Shown: piece after piece, positions 27,287 through 35,702 of the stretch | Layout: every line of letters begins with the position of its first letter | Position numbering within the stretch: the stretch's first letter is position 1 | DNA from: Streptomyces sp. QL37 | Lineage (GTDB): Bacteria > Actinomycetota > Actinomycetes > Streptomycetales > Streptomycetaceae | Assembly (NCBI RefSeq): GCF_002941025.1 | Contig: NZ_PTJS01000001.1 | Span: 7,755,678-7,819,677, forward strand | DNA: 64,000 nt | Reading direction: 5' to 3' | The notes under the pieces: generated by a model | Seen by the model: only the letters and a program-made list of their open reading frames with translations | Database searches by the model: none | Told to the model about the DNA's origin: nothing | Position numbers and translations under genes: made by a program

Positions 27287-28594
27287 ATGACGAGTACCGA
27301 TCATGTCGCGAACGGTCACAGCCGGCCCCCAGGGGCGCCACCAGGCTCGTCGGCCCGCCAGCTGGCCGCCGCCTCCGTCGGCAACGCGGCCGAATGGTAC
27401 GACTGGTACGCCTACTCGTTCCTCGCCGTCTACATCGCTGACCAGGTCTTTCCGAAAAGCGCGAGCAACTCCCTGGTTCCTCTGCTTGCCACCTTCGCCG
27501 TCTTCGCCGTCGGCTTCTTCATGCGGCCCGTCGGCGGCCTGCTCATGGGAGCCGTAGCCGACCGCCATGGCCGGCGTGCTGCCCTCACCGCGACCATCCT
27601 GCTGATGGGTGCCGGCAGCCTTCTCGTCGCCCTGACCCCCACCTACCACTCCGTCGGCGTCCTCGCTCCCGTCGTTCTCGTCACCGCACGGCTGATCCAG
27701 GGGCTGTCGGTGGGCGGCGAGTTCGCCGCCTCGACGACCTTCCTCGTCGAGTCGGCCGGTCCTGGCAGGCGCGGACTCTTCTCCAGCTTCCAGTACATTT
27801 CCACCACCGTCGGCCAGCTCATCGCGTCCGGCGTCGCCGCCCTTCTCGTGCTTCTCCTCACCGACGACCGGATGAACGAGTGGGGCTGGCGCGTTCCCTT
27901 CCTGCTCGGCGCGCTCTTCAGCCTCGTCGGCCTCTGGATCCGCGGAGGAGCCCACGAGACCCGCCCCGCGGAACAGCGAGCCGGTGCCCGCCCCGGTCTC
28001 TTCGAGGCCCTGCGGCGCCACCCCCGCGAGTCCTTCCTGATCTGCGGCATCACTGCGGGCGGCACCATCGCCTACTACACGTGGACGACCTACCTGCCCA
28101 CCTACGCCCAGGTGAACGCGGACTTCGACAAAGGGGACGCCCTTGTCGTCAGCACCATCTCCCTCGCCTTCTTCGCGCTGCTCCAGCCCCTGGGCGGCAC
28201 GCTGTCCGACCGGATCGGCCGCAAGCCGCTCCTGCTCTTCTTCGCGATCGGCTTCGCGGCGCTCGTCGTTCCCCTGCTCGACTCGGTCACCGACACCTTC
28301 CTCTCCCTGCTTCTGGTGCAGTGCGCGGGCATGGTCCTGCTCACCGGCTACACCTCTGTGGCGGCGGCTGTGAACGCCGAGATCTTTCCCGCACGCGTAC
28401 GGGCGGCGGGGATCGGCTTCCCCTACTCGCTGACCGTGGCCCTGTTCGGCGGGACGGCTCCCTATGTCGGCACCTGGTTCGAGGACGCCGGTCACGCCGG
28501 AGGGTTTCCCTGGTACGTGGCAGGACTGTGCCTCGTATCCGCCTGCTTCTACCTGGTCCTGCCCGAGACCGCGAAGGAACCGCTGAAGGGCTGA
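27287..28594 (+). CDS. MFS transporter, metabolite:H+ symporter (MHS) type
   Basis: 435-residue twelve-span transporter. The N-terminal GNAAEWYDWYAYSFLAVYIA is diagnostic for the MHS branch (shikimate, alpha-ketoglutarate, proline/betaine symporters). Other signatures are the loop MGAVADRHGRRAALT between helices 2 and 3, RLIQGLSVGGEFAASTTFL and the repeat GGTLSDRIGRKPLLL. It should import an organic acid or similar solute with protons. It stands alone, downstream of the sugar cluster, and ends at a strong shared terminator. Confidence 0.93.
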   Translation: MTSTDHVANGHSRPPGAPPGSSARQLAAASVGNAAEWYDWYAYSFLAVYIADQVFPKSASNSLVPLLATFAVFAVGFFMRPVGGLLMGAVADRHGRRAALTATILLMGAGSLLVALTPTYHSVGVLAPVVLVTARLIQGLSVGGEFAASTTFLVESAGPGRRGLFSSFQYISTTVGQLIASGVAALLVLLLTDDRMNEWGWRVPFLLGALFSLVGLWIRGGAHETRPAEQRAGARPGLFEALRRHPRESFLICGITAGGTIAYYTWTTYLPTYAQVNADFDKGDALVVSTISLAFFALLQPLGGTLSDRIGRKPLLLFFAIGFAALVVPLLDSVTDTFLSLLLVQCAGMVLLTGYTSVAAAVNAEIFPARVRAAGIGFPYSLTVALFGGTAPYVGTWFEDAGHAGGFPWYVAGLCLVSACFYLVLPETAKEPLKG

Positions 28595-28666
28595 CAGGCA
28601 CGATCCGAGGGACCTCCCCGACACGGCGGCGGCTCGGTTCTGCCCGCCGAGCCTGCTCCATGTCAC

Positions 28667-28706
28667 CCGGCGGCCCTCCTCCGTCGAAGCGGAGGAGGGC
28701 CGCCGG
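28667..28706. terminator. Bidirectional terminator hairpin
   Basis: CCGGCGGCCCTCCTCCG (28667-28683) pairs perfectly over 17 bp with 28690-28706, loop TCGAAG. It lies between the convergent MFS and GH127 genes and can end transcription from both. Confidence 0.85.
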
Positions 28707-28757
28707 ACGCCGCGCGTACCGCCGCGGTCGGAACGCGCTGTCGAGATCGCGGAAGCC

Positions 28758-30698
28758 CTAGCGTGCGCCGGGCTGCGACGTCACGGACCCGGCCGCGGCG
28801 GAGCTCCCCGCCCTCTTCCAGTAGACGGTGTAGTTGTGGCCGTGCGCATCGTGGAAGGGTCCCAGCCCGACCGTGGAGCCGTCGGCGACGGCGGTGAACG
28901 CGAGCGAACCGCTGCCGGTCCGTGCGACCGAGGAGGCGTCGAGCACCGGGAGGGAACCGAGTGAGCGGTCGCCGTAGTCACCGGAGAGCACGGTCGGGCC
29001 GTACGTGACCGCCACCACGCTCGGGTCGTCGGCGGCCGCTCTCAGGACGACCCGCATGGGCAGGCGGACGGTGACCGTGTCGCCGGCTGCCCATGAACGG
29101 GTCACGGTCGCATAGCTTCCGGGCGTGGTGGCGATCTCCTGTGTCTCGCCGTTGACGGCGACCGTAGCCCCGGACGTCCAGCCCGGGATGCGGATGCGCA
29201 TCGCCCAGGTGCCGGTGGCGTCGCCGGATATCCGCAGGGTGGTGGTGTCGCCGACCGGGAACGACGTGGTCTGGGTGACGGTGATCCCACGCTGCGGCCA
29301 GCTGAGCACCGAGGGCACGAACAGGTTCACGACCAGTGTGGTGTCACTGTGGAAGTAGACGGAGTCCATGAGCCTGGTGTGCATCTCCAGGCCCGTGCCC
29401 TGGCAGCACCAGAAGGAGTCGTAGTCGGTGCTCCAGGTGCCACCGCCCCAGGCCGGTCCCACACCACGCCGGGCTCCCGGTTCGAGCGGGGTGAAGTAGG
29501 TGACGTGGCCGTGGCTGTCGGCCGGGTCCTGCTGGCCGATCATCTGGTTGAGCCACGCCTGCTCGTAGAAGTCGAACAGCGCCGCCCTGTCCGGGTCGAG
29601 AGTGAACAGTTCACGGGTGAGGGCGAGCATGTTGAACGTGTTGCAGCTTTCGCACGTGTCCTGCTTCAGGTACGCGGCGATGGCGTTCGGGGCGCGGAAG
29701 TGCTCCGCCTGGCTGTTGCCGCCGATCGCGTACGTGTGAGTGCCCACGCAGGCGTTCCAGGCGTTGGTGGCGATGTCCCGGTAGCGCGTGGTCCCCGTGG
29801 CCTCGTACTCGCGGGCGGCCCCGATCCACTTCGGTACCTGGGTGTTGGCGTGCAGACCGTCGAGCCGGTCCTGGCCGGCGGCCAGCGGGTCGAACACCGC
29901 GGCGTGGTCGAAGCGACGGGCGACGGTGAGCCATCGCGCGTCGCCGGACTGGAGATAGAGGTCGGTGAGCACGGTGTTCATGCCGCCGAACTCGGTCTGC
30001 AGCATGGTCTGCATCTGCCCGCGGCTGAGCCGGCCCGTACGTCGGTCGACCCAGCCGGCCAGGGCCAGCAGCACGTCCCGGGCCTGGACGCTGCCGATGA
30101 GCCGCCACACGTCCAGCAGGCCGGTCAGCGTCTTGTGGATCGTGTAGTAGGGCACGTTGCCGTTGTCCAGCGTCCGCTCCTCGAGGGCGGTGAACTCGGA
30201 CTCCGGGTAGCCCGAGAGATATCCGGCGCTGAACCCGGCCGCATCGTTGTTGGCCTGGCACCTGGCCAGCTCCGCGACCATGTGGAGCGCCTTGTCCCGG
30301 CACGTGGTGTCCCCGGTGACGGCGTACAACTGCGCCCAGGCCGTCAGGAAATGGCCCTGGACGTGGGTGCGGAAGGGGAAGGCGGGCGCGTCCCAGCCGC
30401 CGTTGGCAGCCGCTCCTCCCGTGGACAGCCCGTGATTGGCGCGGAAGTTGTACAGCAGCCGGTCGGTGTCCACGAAGTGGAGGTAGGCGCGGGTGCGGTT
30501 CTGGTTGTCCAGCCACCGGCTCTCGGTCAGACGGACCTGACCGAGGGCGAAGGGGGAGGCGGACACCCCGATGCCGGCCACGCGCGGGGGCACGGCCGCT
30601 CCGGCGGGGGAGCTGTCGGCCAGGGCTCCGGCGGCGGAGGCGACGGCTGTGGCCCCGGCCGTCCGAAGGAGGTGCCGTCTGCTGATGGAGGGGGACAT
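28758..30698 (-). CDS. Tat-exported GH127 beta-L-arabinofuranosidase-like protein
   Basis: 646-residue glycoside hydrolase of family 127 (DUF1680), retaining beta-L-arabinofuranosidases. The ATG at 30698 (AGAAAGG upstream) opens with a twin-arginine signal, SISRRHLLRTAGATA, so the enzyme is exported; the in-frame extension to 30764 is unlikely. The Cys/Glu zinc site of the family is recognisable: CESC around residues 349-351 and the adjacent pair in FWCCQGTGLE near 429-430, the second Cys being the usual nucleophile. Other markers are QLYAVTGDTTCRDKALH and YYTIHKTLTGLLDVWRL. It probably releases arabinose from plant hydroxyproline-rich glycoproteins or related glycans. Confidence 0.92.
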   Translation of the reverse strand: MSPSISRRHLLRTAGATAVASAAGALADSSPAGAAVPPRVAGIGVSASPFALGQVRLTESRWLDNQNRTRAYLHFVDTDRLLYNFRANHGLSTGGAAANGGWDAPAFPFRTHVQGHFLTAWAQLYAVTGDTTCRDKALHMVAELARCQANNDAAGFSAGYLSGYPESEFTALEERTLDNGNVPYYTIHKTLTGLLDVWRLIGSVQARDVLLALAGWVDRRTGRLSRGQMQTMLQTEFGGMNTVLTDLYLQSGDARWLTVARRFDHAAVFDPLAAGQDRLDGLHANTQVPKWIGAAREYEATGTTRYRDIATNAWNACVGTHTYAIGGNSQAEHFRAPNAIAAYLKQDTCESCNTFNMLALTRELFTLDPDRAALFDFYEQAWLNQMIGQQDPADSHGHVTYFTPLEPGARRGVGPAWGGGTWSTDYDSFWCCQGTGLEMHTRLMDSVYFHSDTTLVVNLFVPSVLSWPQRGITVTQTTSFPVGDTTTLRISGDATGTWAMRIRIPGWTSGATVAVNGETQEIATTPGSYATVTRSWAAGDTVTVRLPMRVVLRAAADDPSVVAVTYGPTVLSGDYGDRSLGSLPVLDASSVARTGSGSLAFTAVADGSTVGLGPFHDAHGHNYTVYWKRAGSSAAAGSVTSQPGAR

Positions 30699-30735
30699 CG
30701 TGCGGCCCTTTCTGCGCTCGGGGGAGTGCCTGTCG

Positions 30736-30764
30736 TGTTCGTGATTTCGAACATCGTTCGTCAT
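30736..30764. promoter_or_regulatory. Interleaved CGAAC/GTTCG operator upstream of GH127
   Basis: TGTTCG-TGATTT-CGAACA (30736-30753) is a perfect inverted repeat, and its right arm also pairs with the next block, CGAAC-ATC-GTTCG. Three half-sites therefore alternate within 29 bp, 40-60 bp before the GH127 start codon. This arrangement suits a repressor that binds as overlapping dimers; the regulator is not in the window. Confidence 0.5.
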
Positions 30765-30776
30765 GCCGCCGGAACC

Positions 30777-31225
30777 CTAGGGGCGACGTCGGGGAGCGTC
30801 AATGCCGCCGACGACCTGACCGGGCATCGGGAAGCGGCGCGACGGCGACACCGGACAGGGCGTGGACGAGGGCACCGGCAGATCGAGCCGGCGGGTCATC
30901 GCGTCGACCTGCGCCGGTCCGGATGCGGGCGCCGTCGGGGGTCGCTCTGTGAGTCGGCCCATAGGTCCCAGGTCACATACGAGACGCGGTAGTAGGAGTC
31001 GGTCCCCGGGTCGCGGTGTTCGAGCGCACCCGCCGCACCCCCGCCCGCGGTCTACGTAAGGGCCTAGTAGAGCGGGTCGTTGCCTCCGTCCCGGCGTGCC
31101 GCTAACCATGGTTCGAGCCCCGGGGAGCCGACGCTCCGGACCGGCCGGGCACGGCACGTTCCGTACGGACCGCGCCACGCCCTTCCGCTCCAGTCCCCAC
31201 CCCGGGACGTTCCTGACATCAGCGC
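30777..31225. other. Long leader region of the transglycosylase gene
   Basis: About 450 bp between the divergent GH127 and transglycosylase genes without a supportable gene. I looked for the c-di-AMP (ydaO-type) riboswitch often found before cell-wall hydrolase genes in Streptomyces and could not assemble its conserved blocks. GC-rich inverted segments are present but none is distinctive. Confidence 0.4.
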
Positions 31226-31239
31226 AAGGAGAGTGTTTT

Positions 31240-31785
31240 ATCCGTACGTCCGCCCAGTCCCTGGCCCCCACCGCCCGTACCGCCCGGACCCGCAGGTTCG
31301 CGGTCTCCGGACTGTGCGCGGCAGGAGCCGCAGCAGCCGCTCTGACCCTCGCCCCGTCCCCCGCGCACGCCGCCGAGCCGGCCTCGCACAGTGCGGCCGC
31401 CCCGGCCGCCGCAGTCGCCGCGCAGGCGGACGCCATCGGCGAGAAGGCCGGCAAGGCCGCCGACACGGACAATCTGGACGACTGGATCCGGGAGTCCCTC
31501 AAGATCATGGACGCCAAGGGGATCCCGGGCAGCTACGAGGGTCTGCACAGCAACATCATGCGTGAGTCCGGCGGTGACCCCGAAGCGTCCAACGACTGGG
31601 ACGTCAACGCGCAGAACGGCACGCCCTCCAAGGGCCTGCTGCAGGTCATCCAGCCGACCTTCGACGCCTATCACGTCTCGGGCACCCCGAAGGACCTGAC
31701 CGACCCGGTCGCCAACATCACCGCGGCCGCCAACTACGCGGCCGACAAGTACGGCTCGATCGACAACGTCGACTCCGCCTACTGA
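31240..31785 (+). CDS. Secreted transglycosylase (SLT-domain) protein, putative ATC start
   Basis: About 181 residues. A basic n-region (RTSAQSLAPTARTARTRR) and hydrophobic core (VSGLCAAGAAAAALTLAPS) make a Sec signal cleaved near AHA-AEP. The C-terminal 110 residues are a soluble lytic transglycosylase-like domain: catalytic Glu in IMRESGGDPEASND, then SKGLLQVIQPTFDAYH and PVANITAAANYAADKYGS. It should cleave or remodel peptidoglycan outside the cell. The start is odd: AAGGAG at 31226-31231 is ideally spaced for an in-frame ATC at 31240. The GTG at 31233 is in another frame, and the in-frame ATG codons at 31096 and 31108 have no ribosome site and would bury the signal peptide. Confidence 0.85.
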   Translation: MRTSAQSLAPTARTARTRRFAVSGLCAAGAAAAALTLAPSPAHAAEPASHSAAAPAAAVAAQADAIGEKAGKAADTDNLDDWIRESLKIMDAKGIPGSYEGLHSNIMRESGGDPEASNDWDVNAQNGTPSKGLLQVIQPTFDAYHVSGTPKDLTDPVANITAAANYAADKYGSIDNVDSAY

Positions 31786-31800
31786 GCGCGAGACACACAC

Positions 31801-31837
31801 GGCGCGGCCACGCCCCTCCCGGGGGCGTGGCCGCGCC
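31801..31837. terminator. Bidirectional terminator hairpin
   Basis: GGCGCGGCCACGCCCC (31801-31816) pairs perfectly over 16 bp with 31822-31837, loop TCCCG, between the convergent transglycosylase and anti-sigma-like ATPase genes. Confidence 0.85.
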
Positions 31838-31855
31838 GCTTGTCATACACCGGCC

Positions 31856-32347
31856 TCACCAGGGTGACTGGCCCGCAGGGTCGCCGTCCGGGCCGTCGAG
31901 CAGCGAGATCTGTACGCGCACCCGCTTGCCCACGGGCTCGCGGCGCACCTCGAAGCTCTGGCAGACGGCGAGAACGATCTCCAGGCCGTGCTGCCCCGCG
32001 CGCGAGGGGTCGCCCTGCAGAGGGCTGGGGAGCACGGAGCCCGAGTCCCACATCGTGATGGTCAGCATGCTGCCGTCCACCTCGAGATCCAGCAGGCACG
32101 GGCCCGGCGCGTACTTGCAGACGTTCGTGGCCAGCTCACTCACGACCAGCTGCGCGACCTCCAAGGCGCGCGCTGGAACGGCCACACCTCGCAGGGACCG
32201 TGCATCGGAAAGGAAATCCCGGACAAAACCACGGGCACGGGAAATCTCCCCGGACTCCATGTCGTAGGCGGCGCTACCTGCCACGACGCCCGCGTCGGCC
32301 TGCGGCCTGTCCTGTTCGGTCCCGCACCTCTTCGCCAGCCGTTCCAT
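31856..32347 (-). CDS. RsbW-like ATP-binding regulatory protein
   Basis: 163-residue HATPase_c protein like the many anti-sigma/serine kinase-type regulators of Streptomyces. The ATG at 32347 has GGGGGAAG six bases upstream. The N box is QLVVSELATNVCKYAPGP, the G1 region TITMWDSGS and the G2 region GQHGLEIVLAVCQSFEV. Such proteins bind ATP and sequester or phosphorylate a sigma factor or anti-anti-sigma factor; the partner is not encoded nearby. It is convergent with the transglycosylase gene. Confidence 0.88.
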   Translation of the reverse strand: MERLAKRCGTEQDRPQADAGVVAGSAAYDMESGEISRARGFVRDFLSDARSLRGVAVPARALEVAQLVVSELATNVCKYAPGPCLLDLEVDGSMLTITMWDSGSVLPSPLQGDPSRAGQHGLEIVLAVCQSFEVRREPVGKRVRVQISLLDGPDGDPAGQSPW

Positions 32348-32501
32348 GCCACTTCCCCCGTTCGTCAGCCGCACCACGCAGCTCAGTACACCGTCCGCCT
32401 ACCCCCCGTCACGGATTTCAGGCCAGGAGAAATCACGGGAAACAGAGCCGGTGCCGCCGTTCCCGCCGGGGGCTGTCCGGGCCCGGCCGATGGGGGCGAC
32501 G

Positions 32502-33953
32502 TCAGTCGGTGAGGCCCAGCGCACCCGCCGCCTGGATCGCGAGCCAGACCTCGGCCAGGGCGCCCGTCGACGTCAGATCGCGGTGCGAGAGAGCGCCGAA
32601 GCGGCGCAGCCGGTAGGCGAGGGTGTTCGGGTGGATGTGGAGCGCCGCCGCGGCTGTCTCCGTGCGGCGGTCGCGCTCCATCCAGGTGCGGGCGGAGACC
32701 AGCAGATGCGAGTCGTGCGCCTCGTCGTACCGCAGGACCTCGCCGAGCACATGCTCGACCAGGGCGGTCAGGACCGCGGGGTCGTCGGGCAGCCACCGGC
32801 CCGTCGCGTCGTCGCCGTACCGGACGACCGGGCGGCCCGACTCCACCGCCTTCGAGACCGCCCAGAGCGCCTCGCGTTCGGCGACCTTCAGCGCGACACC
32901 CGGCGCGAAGGGACGGCTCATCCCGGCCGCCACGGCCGGCAGCTCACCGATGCTCTCCGCCAGGTCCGGCGCTCCCAGGAGGTAGCGGTCCTCGCCCCAG
33001 GTGAGCAACAGATGGGGGTGGCCCTCCAGACAGTTCAGCAGCGCCTCGTCCGTGGTGCGGCGGACCACGAGCAGCACGGCGTCACCCTCGATCGAATGCC
33101 GGGCGAGCCGACGGCGGGCCGCCTCCGGATCGAGAACCTCCTGCAACAGCTCGGCCAGGGTCTCCGCGCCCTCGCGGCGCAGCACCTCGCGCTCGTTGCG
33201 CACCATGGCCAGCCGCAGCGCCGCCACCGTGGCGATGTGCTGGACCACCGCGAGGCCCGCCGGCTGTGCGCCCTGGCGCTCGTAAGCGACGAGGAAGCCC
33301 GCCGGCCCGCCGGGCGCGGGCACCGGGATGACGAAGCCGCCGGGCATCGTGGGCGGGGCGTCGACGGACGCGGGCAGGACACCGGGGTCCGGGGTGGGAA
33401 CGCCCGGCAGGAGCGGGCGGCCCTGCGGCGTGCAGAGGTAGATGTCGTAGCCCGACAGTCCTTCGAGACGGCGCAGGAGCGCCGGGGTGTCGAGATCCTC
33501 GGCGACCAGCCAGCGCAGCGAGCCGAAGACCTGGAGCTGCGCGCCCAGCCGGTGCCGGGCATCCTCCTGGACCGAGGCGGCGATCTCCTGGGCGACGGCG
33601 ATGAAGGGGACGGCGAGCGGGACTTCGAGGACCGGGAAGCCGCGCTCCTCGGCCGCCTCGAAGAGCGCGTCGTGAAGGGGTGGCATGTGCAGCTGGGCCG
33701 AGAGCGCCAGAGCCGATACGCCCGCGTCGTCCAGCCGCTCCAGATAGGCGCGCTGCCCGGCCGCGCTGCGGGGGACCGCCAGACCGGCCGTCATGATCAG
33801 CTCGGCGCCCAGCAGCCAGGGCGTCGGGTCGGTGAGCTCGCTGGCGTGCGCCCATGACACGGACCGGCCCAGGCCGCCGCTGCCGGCCTTCACCGAGAGC
33901 TGGAGCGCCGGGAAGGAGAGCAGATCCTCGACGGTGAGTTTGTTGCCGGCCAC
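32502..33953 (-). CDS. PucR-family transcriptional regulator
   Basis: 483-residue regulator. The GTG at 33953 begins VAGNKLTVEDLLSFPALQL, the start of the purine-catabolism (PUCR) domain, residues 1-125 (SVSWAHASELTDPTPWLLGA, ELIMTAGLAVPR). A central CdaR/GGDEF-like region follows. The C-terminal HTH_30 is ETAAAALHIHPNTLAYRLRR. The family responds to purine, allantoin or polyamine-related metabolites. It is divergent from an NCS1 permease and an aldehyde dehydrogenase, its likely targets. TAGGCT is placed suitably for a leaderless transcript; no clear Shine-Dalgarno is present. Confidence 0.92.
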   Translation of the reverse strand: MAGNKLTVEDLLSFPALQLSVKAGSGGLGRSVSWAHASELTDPTPWLLGAELIMTAGLAVPRSAAGQRAYLERLDDAGVSALALSAQLHMPPLHDALFEAAEERGFPVLEVPLAVPFIAVAQEIAASVQEDARHRLGAQLQVFGSLRWLVAEDLDTPALLRRLEGLSGYDIYLCTPQGRPLLPGVPTPDPGVLPASVDAPPTMPGGFVIPVPAPGGPAGFLVAYERQGAQPAGLAVVQHIATVAALRLAMVRNEREVLRREGAETLAELLQEVLDPEAARRRLARHSIEGDAVLLVVRRTTDEALLNCLEGHPHLLLTWGEDRYLLGAPDLAESIGELPAVAAGMSRPFAPGVALKVAEREALWAVSKAVESGRPVVRYGDDATGRWLPDDPAVLTALVEHVLGEVLRYDEAHDSHLLVSARTWMERDRRTETAAAALHIHPNTLAYRLRRFGALSHRDLTSTGALAEVWLAIQAAGALGLTD

Positions 33954-33972
33954 AGTCGGGAGCCTACAGCTT

Positions 33973-34012
33973 TGTGGCGAACACAGTTGTCGCTGATCAT
34001 CTGCGGGCCACA
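33973..34012. promoter_or_regulatory. Divergent control region with TGTGGC/GCCACA arms
   Basis: In the 103-bp gap between pucR-like and permease genes, TGTGGC (33973-33978) and GCCACA (34007-34012) form spaced inverted arms, with a further TGT...ACA pair around GGCGA. A PucR-binding role is a guess from position only. Confidence 0.3.
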
Positions 34013-34056
34013 GACTGCTGGGACGCCCCGACGCATGAACGGAAGGTGGAGCGTCC

Positions 34057-35592
34057 GTGACGACCTCGATCACCGAAATCGAGACCTATGGTGTCGAGCG
34101 GATCCCGGACGAGGACCGCACGGCCCGCCCGGTCGATCTGTTCCGGCTCGCCTTCGGCGGCGCCAACACCTTCGCGACCTGTGTGCTGGGCGCCTTCCCG
34201 GTCCTCTTCGGCCTCTCCTTCTGGCAGGGGCTCGCCGCGACCGTCCTCGGCCTCGTCGCGGGCGCGCTGCTGCTCGCCCCGATGGCGCTGTTCGGACCGG
34301 CCAACGGCACCAACAACGCCGTCTCCTCCTCCGCGCACCTGGGCGTGCACGGGCGGGTCGTCGGCTCGTTCCTCTCCCTGCTCACCGCCATCGCCTTCTT
34401 CTCGATCTCGGTGTGGTCCTCGGGGGACGCACTCGTCGGCGGCGCGCACCGTCTCGTCGGCCTCCCCGAATCGGATCTCACGTACGGCGTCGCGTACGCG
34501 GTCTTCGCCGGACTCGTGCTGGTCGTCTGCGTCTACGGCTTCCGTTTCATGCTGCTGGTGAACAAGATCGCGGTGCTGGCCGCGTCGTCCCTCTTCGTCC
34601 TAGGCGCGTTCGCCTTCGCGGGCGACTTCGACCCCGGTTACGCGGGAGCCTTCACCTCGACCGCCGACCCGCTGTTCTGGCCGTCGTTCATCGGCGCCGC
34701 GCTGATCGTGCTCTCCAACCCGGTCTCCTTCGGCGCGTTCCTCGGCGACTGGTCCCGCTACATCCCGGCCGGGGCCCCGCGCCGCCGGGTGATGGGGGCC
34801 GCCTTCCTCGCCCAGATCGCCACCCTGCTGCCGTTCCTCTTCGGCCTGGCCACGGCGTCGATCATCGCGTCGAAGGCCGCGAAGTACGTCGACCCGGCGG
34901 CCCCCAACTACGTGGGCGGACTGCTCGCGATCTCGCCCGGCTGGTACTTCCTGCCGCTCTGCCTCATCGCCCTGATCGGCGGTCTCTCCACCGGTACCAC
35001 CGCCCTGTACGGCACGGGCCTCGACTTCTCCAGCGTCTTCACGCGCTTCAGCCGCGTCCAGGCCACCTTCTTCATCGGCGTCCTGTCGATCGCGTTCATC
35101 TTCGCCGGCCGCTTCGCGCTCAACCTCACGCAGTCCATCTCCACCTTCGCGACGCTGATCATCACCTGCACCGCACCGTGGATGATCGTGATGGCACTGG
35201 GCTACGTCACCCGCCGTGGCTGGTACGACGCCGAGGCGCTCCAGGTCTTCAACCGCCGCCAGCGCGGCGGCCGTTACTGGTTCACGCACGGCTGGAACTG
35301 GCGTGGCCTGTCCACCTGGCTCGTGTCGGCCGTCGTGGCGCTCCTCTTCACCAACCTGCCCGGCCAGTTCGTCGGCCCGCTCGGTGACCTCGCCAACGGC
35401 ACGGACATCTCCCTGCCGGTGGGCCTCGTCCTCGCCACCGTCCTCCACCTCGCGCTGCTCGTCCTGTTCCCCGAACCGCGCGCCGTGTACGGACCGGACG
35501 GACCCCGCTTCGTCCGGGCCTCGGACTCCCCGGTGCCTCCGATCACCGGCGGCGCGGACGGCTCCGTCACCGAACCCGCGACGGCCCACTGA
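34057..35592 (+). CDS. NCS1-family nucleobase/cytosine permease-like transporter
   Basis: 511-residue membrane protein of the NCS1 (purine-cytosine permease) family with about twelve spans. GTG at 34057 has GGAAGGTGGAG upstream. Markers are RLAFGGANTFATCVLGAF, MALFGPANGTNNAVSSSAHL, SNPVSFGAFLGDWSRYIP and STGTTALYGTGLDFSSVF. It should import a nucleobase, amine or related nitrogen compound by cation symport. Followed 110 bp later by an aldehyde dehydrogenase and divergent from a PucR regulator, it looks like part of a nitrogen-compound utilisation unit. Confidence 0.9.
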   Translation: MTTSITEIETYGVERIPDEDRTARPVDLFRLAFGGANTFATCVLGAFPVLFGLSFWQGLAATVLGLVAGALLLAPMALFGPANGTNNAVSSSAHLGVHGRVVGSFLSLLTAIAFFSISVWSSGDALVGGAHRLVGLPESDLTYGVAYAVFAGLVLVVCVYGFRFMLLVNKIAVLAASSLFVLGAFAFAGDFDPGYAGAFTSTADPLFWPSFIGAALIVLSNPVSFGAFLGDWSRYIPAGAPRRRVMGAAFLAQIATLLPFLFGLATASIIASKAAKYVDPAAPNYVGGLLAISPGWYFLPLCLIALIGGLSTGTTALYGTGLDFSSVFTRFSRVQATFFIGVLSIAFIFAGRFALNLTQSISTFATLIITCTAPWMIVMALGYVTRRGWYDAEALQVFNRRQRGGRYWFTHGWNWRGLSTWLVSAVVALLFTNLPGQFVGPLGDLANGTDISLPVGLVLATVLHLALLVLFPEPRAVYGPDGPRFVRASDSPVPPITGGADGSVTEPATAH

Positions 35593-35702
35593 TTCCCTCG
35601 CTCCGGACGATCCCTCGGCCTCGCCCCGCCGAGGGCGGCCGCCGGACCCACGTCCACGCCCCCCTTTCCGCCCGCACCACCGCCTGACCGGGAGAGACCC
35701 CC

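Noticed and set aside
26000..28666. 888-codon minus-strand open frame
   Set aside because: Antisense to the cupin and MHS transporter genes; Glu/Gly-rich shadow with no recognisable domain.
31110..31135. tRNA-like T-arm, GGTTCGAGCCCC
   Set aside because: The flanking bases do not pair into a five-base T stem, and no acceptor, D or anticodon arm could be built around it.
30960..31225. c-di-AMP (ydaO-type) riboswitch before the transglycosylase
   Set aside because: Expected from other Streptomyces cell-wall hydrolase genes, but the conserved blocks could not be assembled in the right order.
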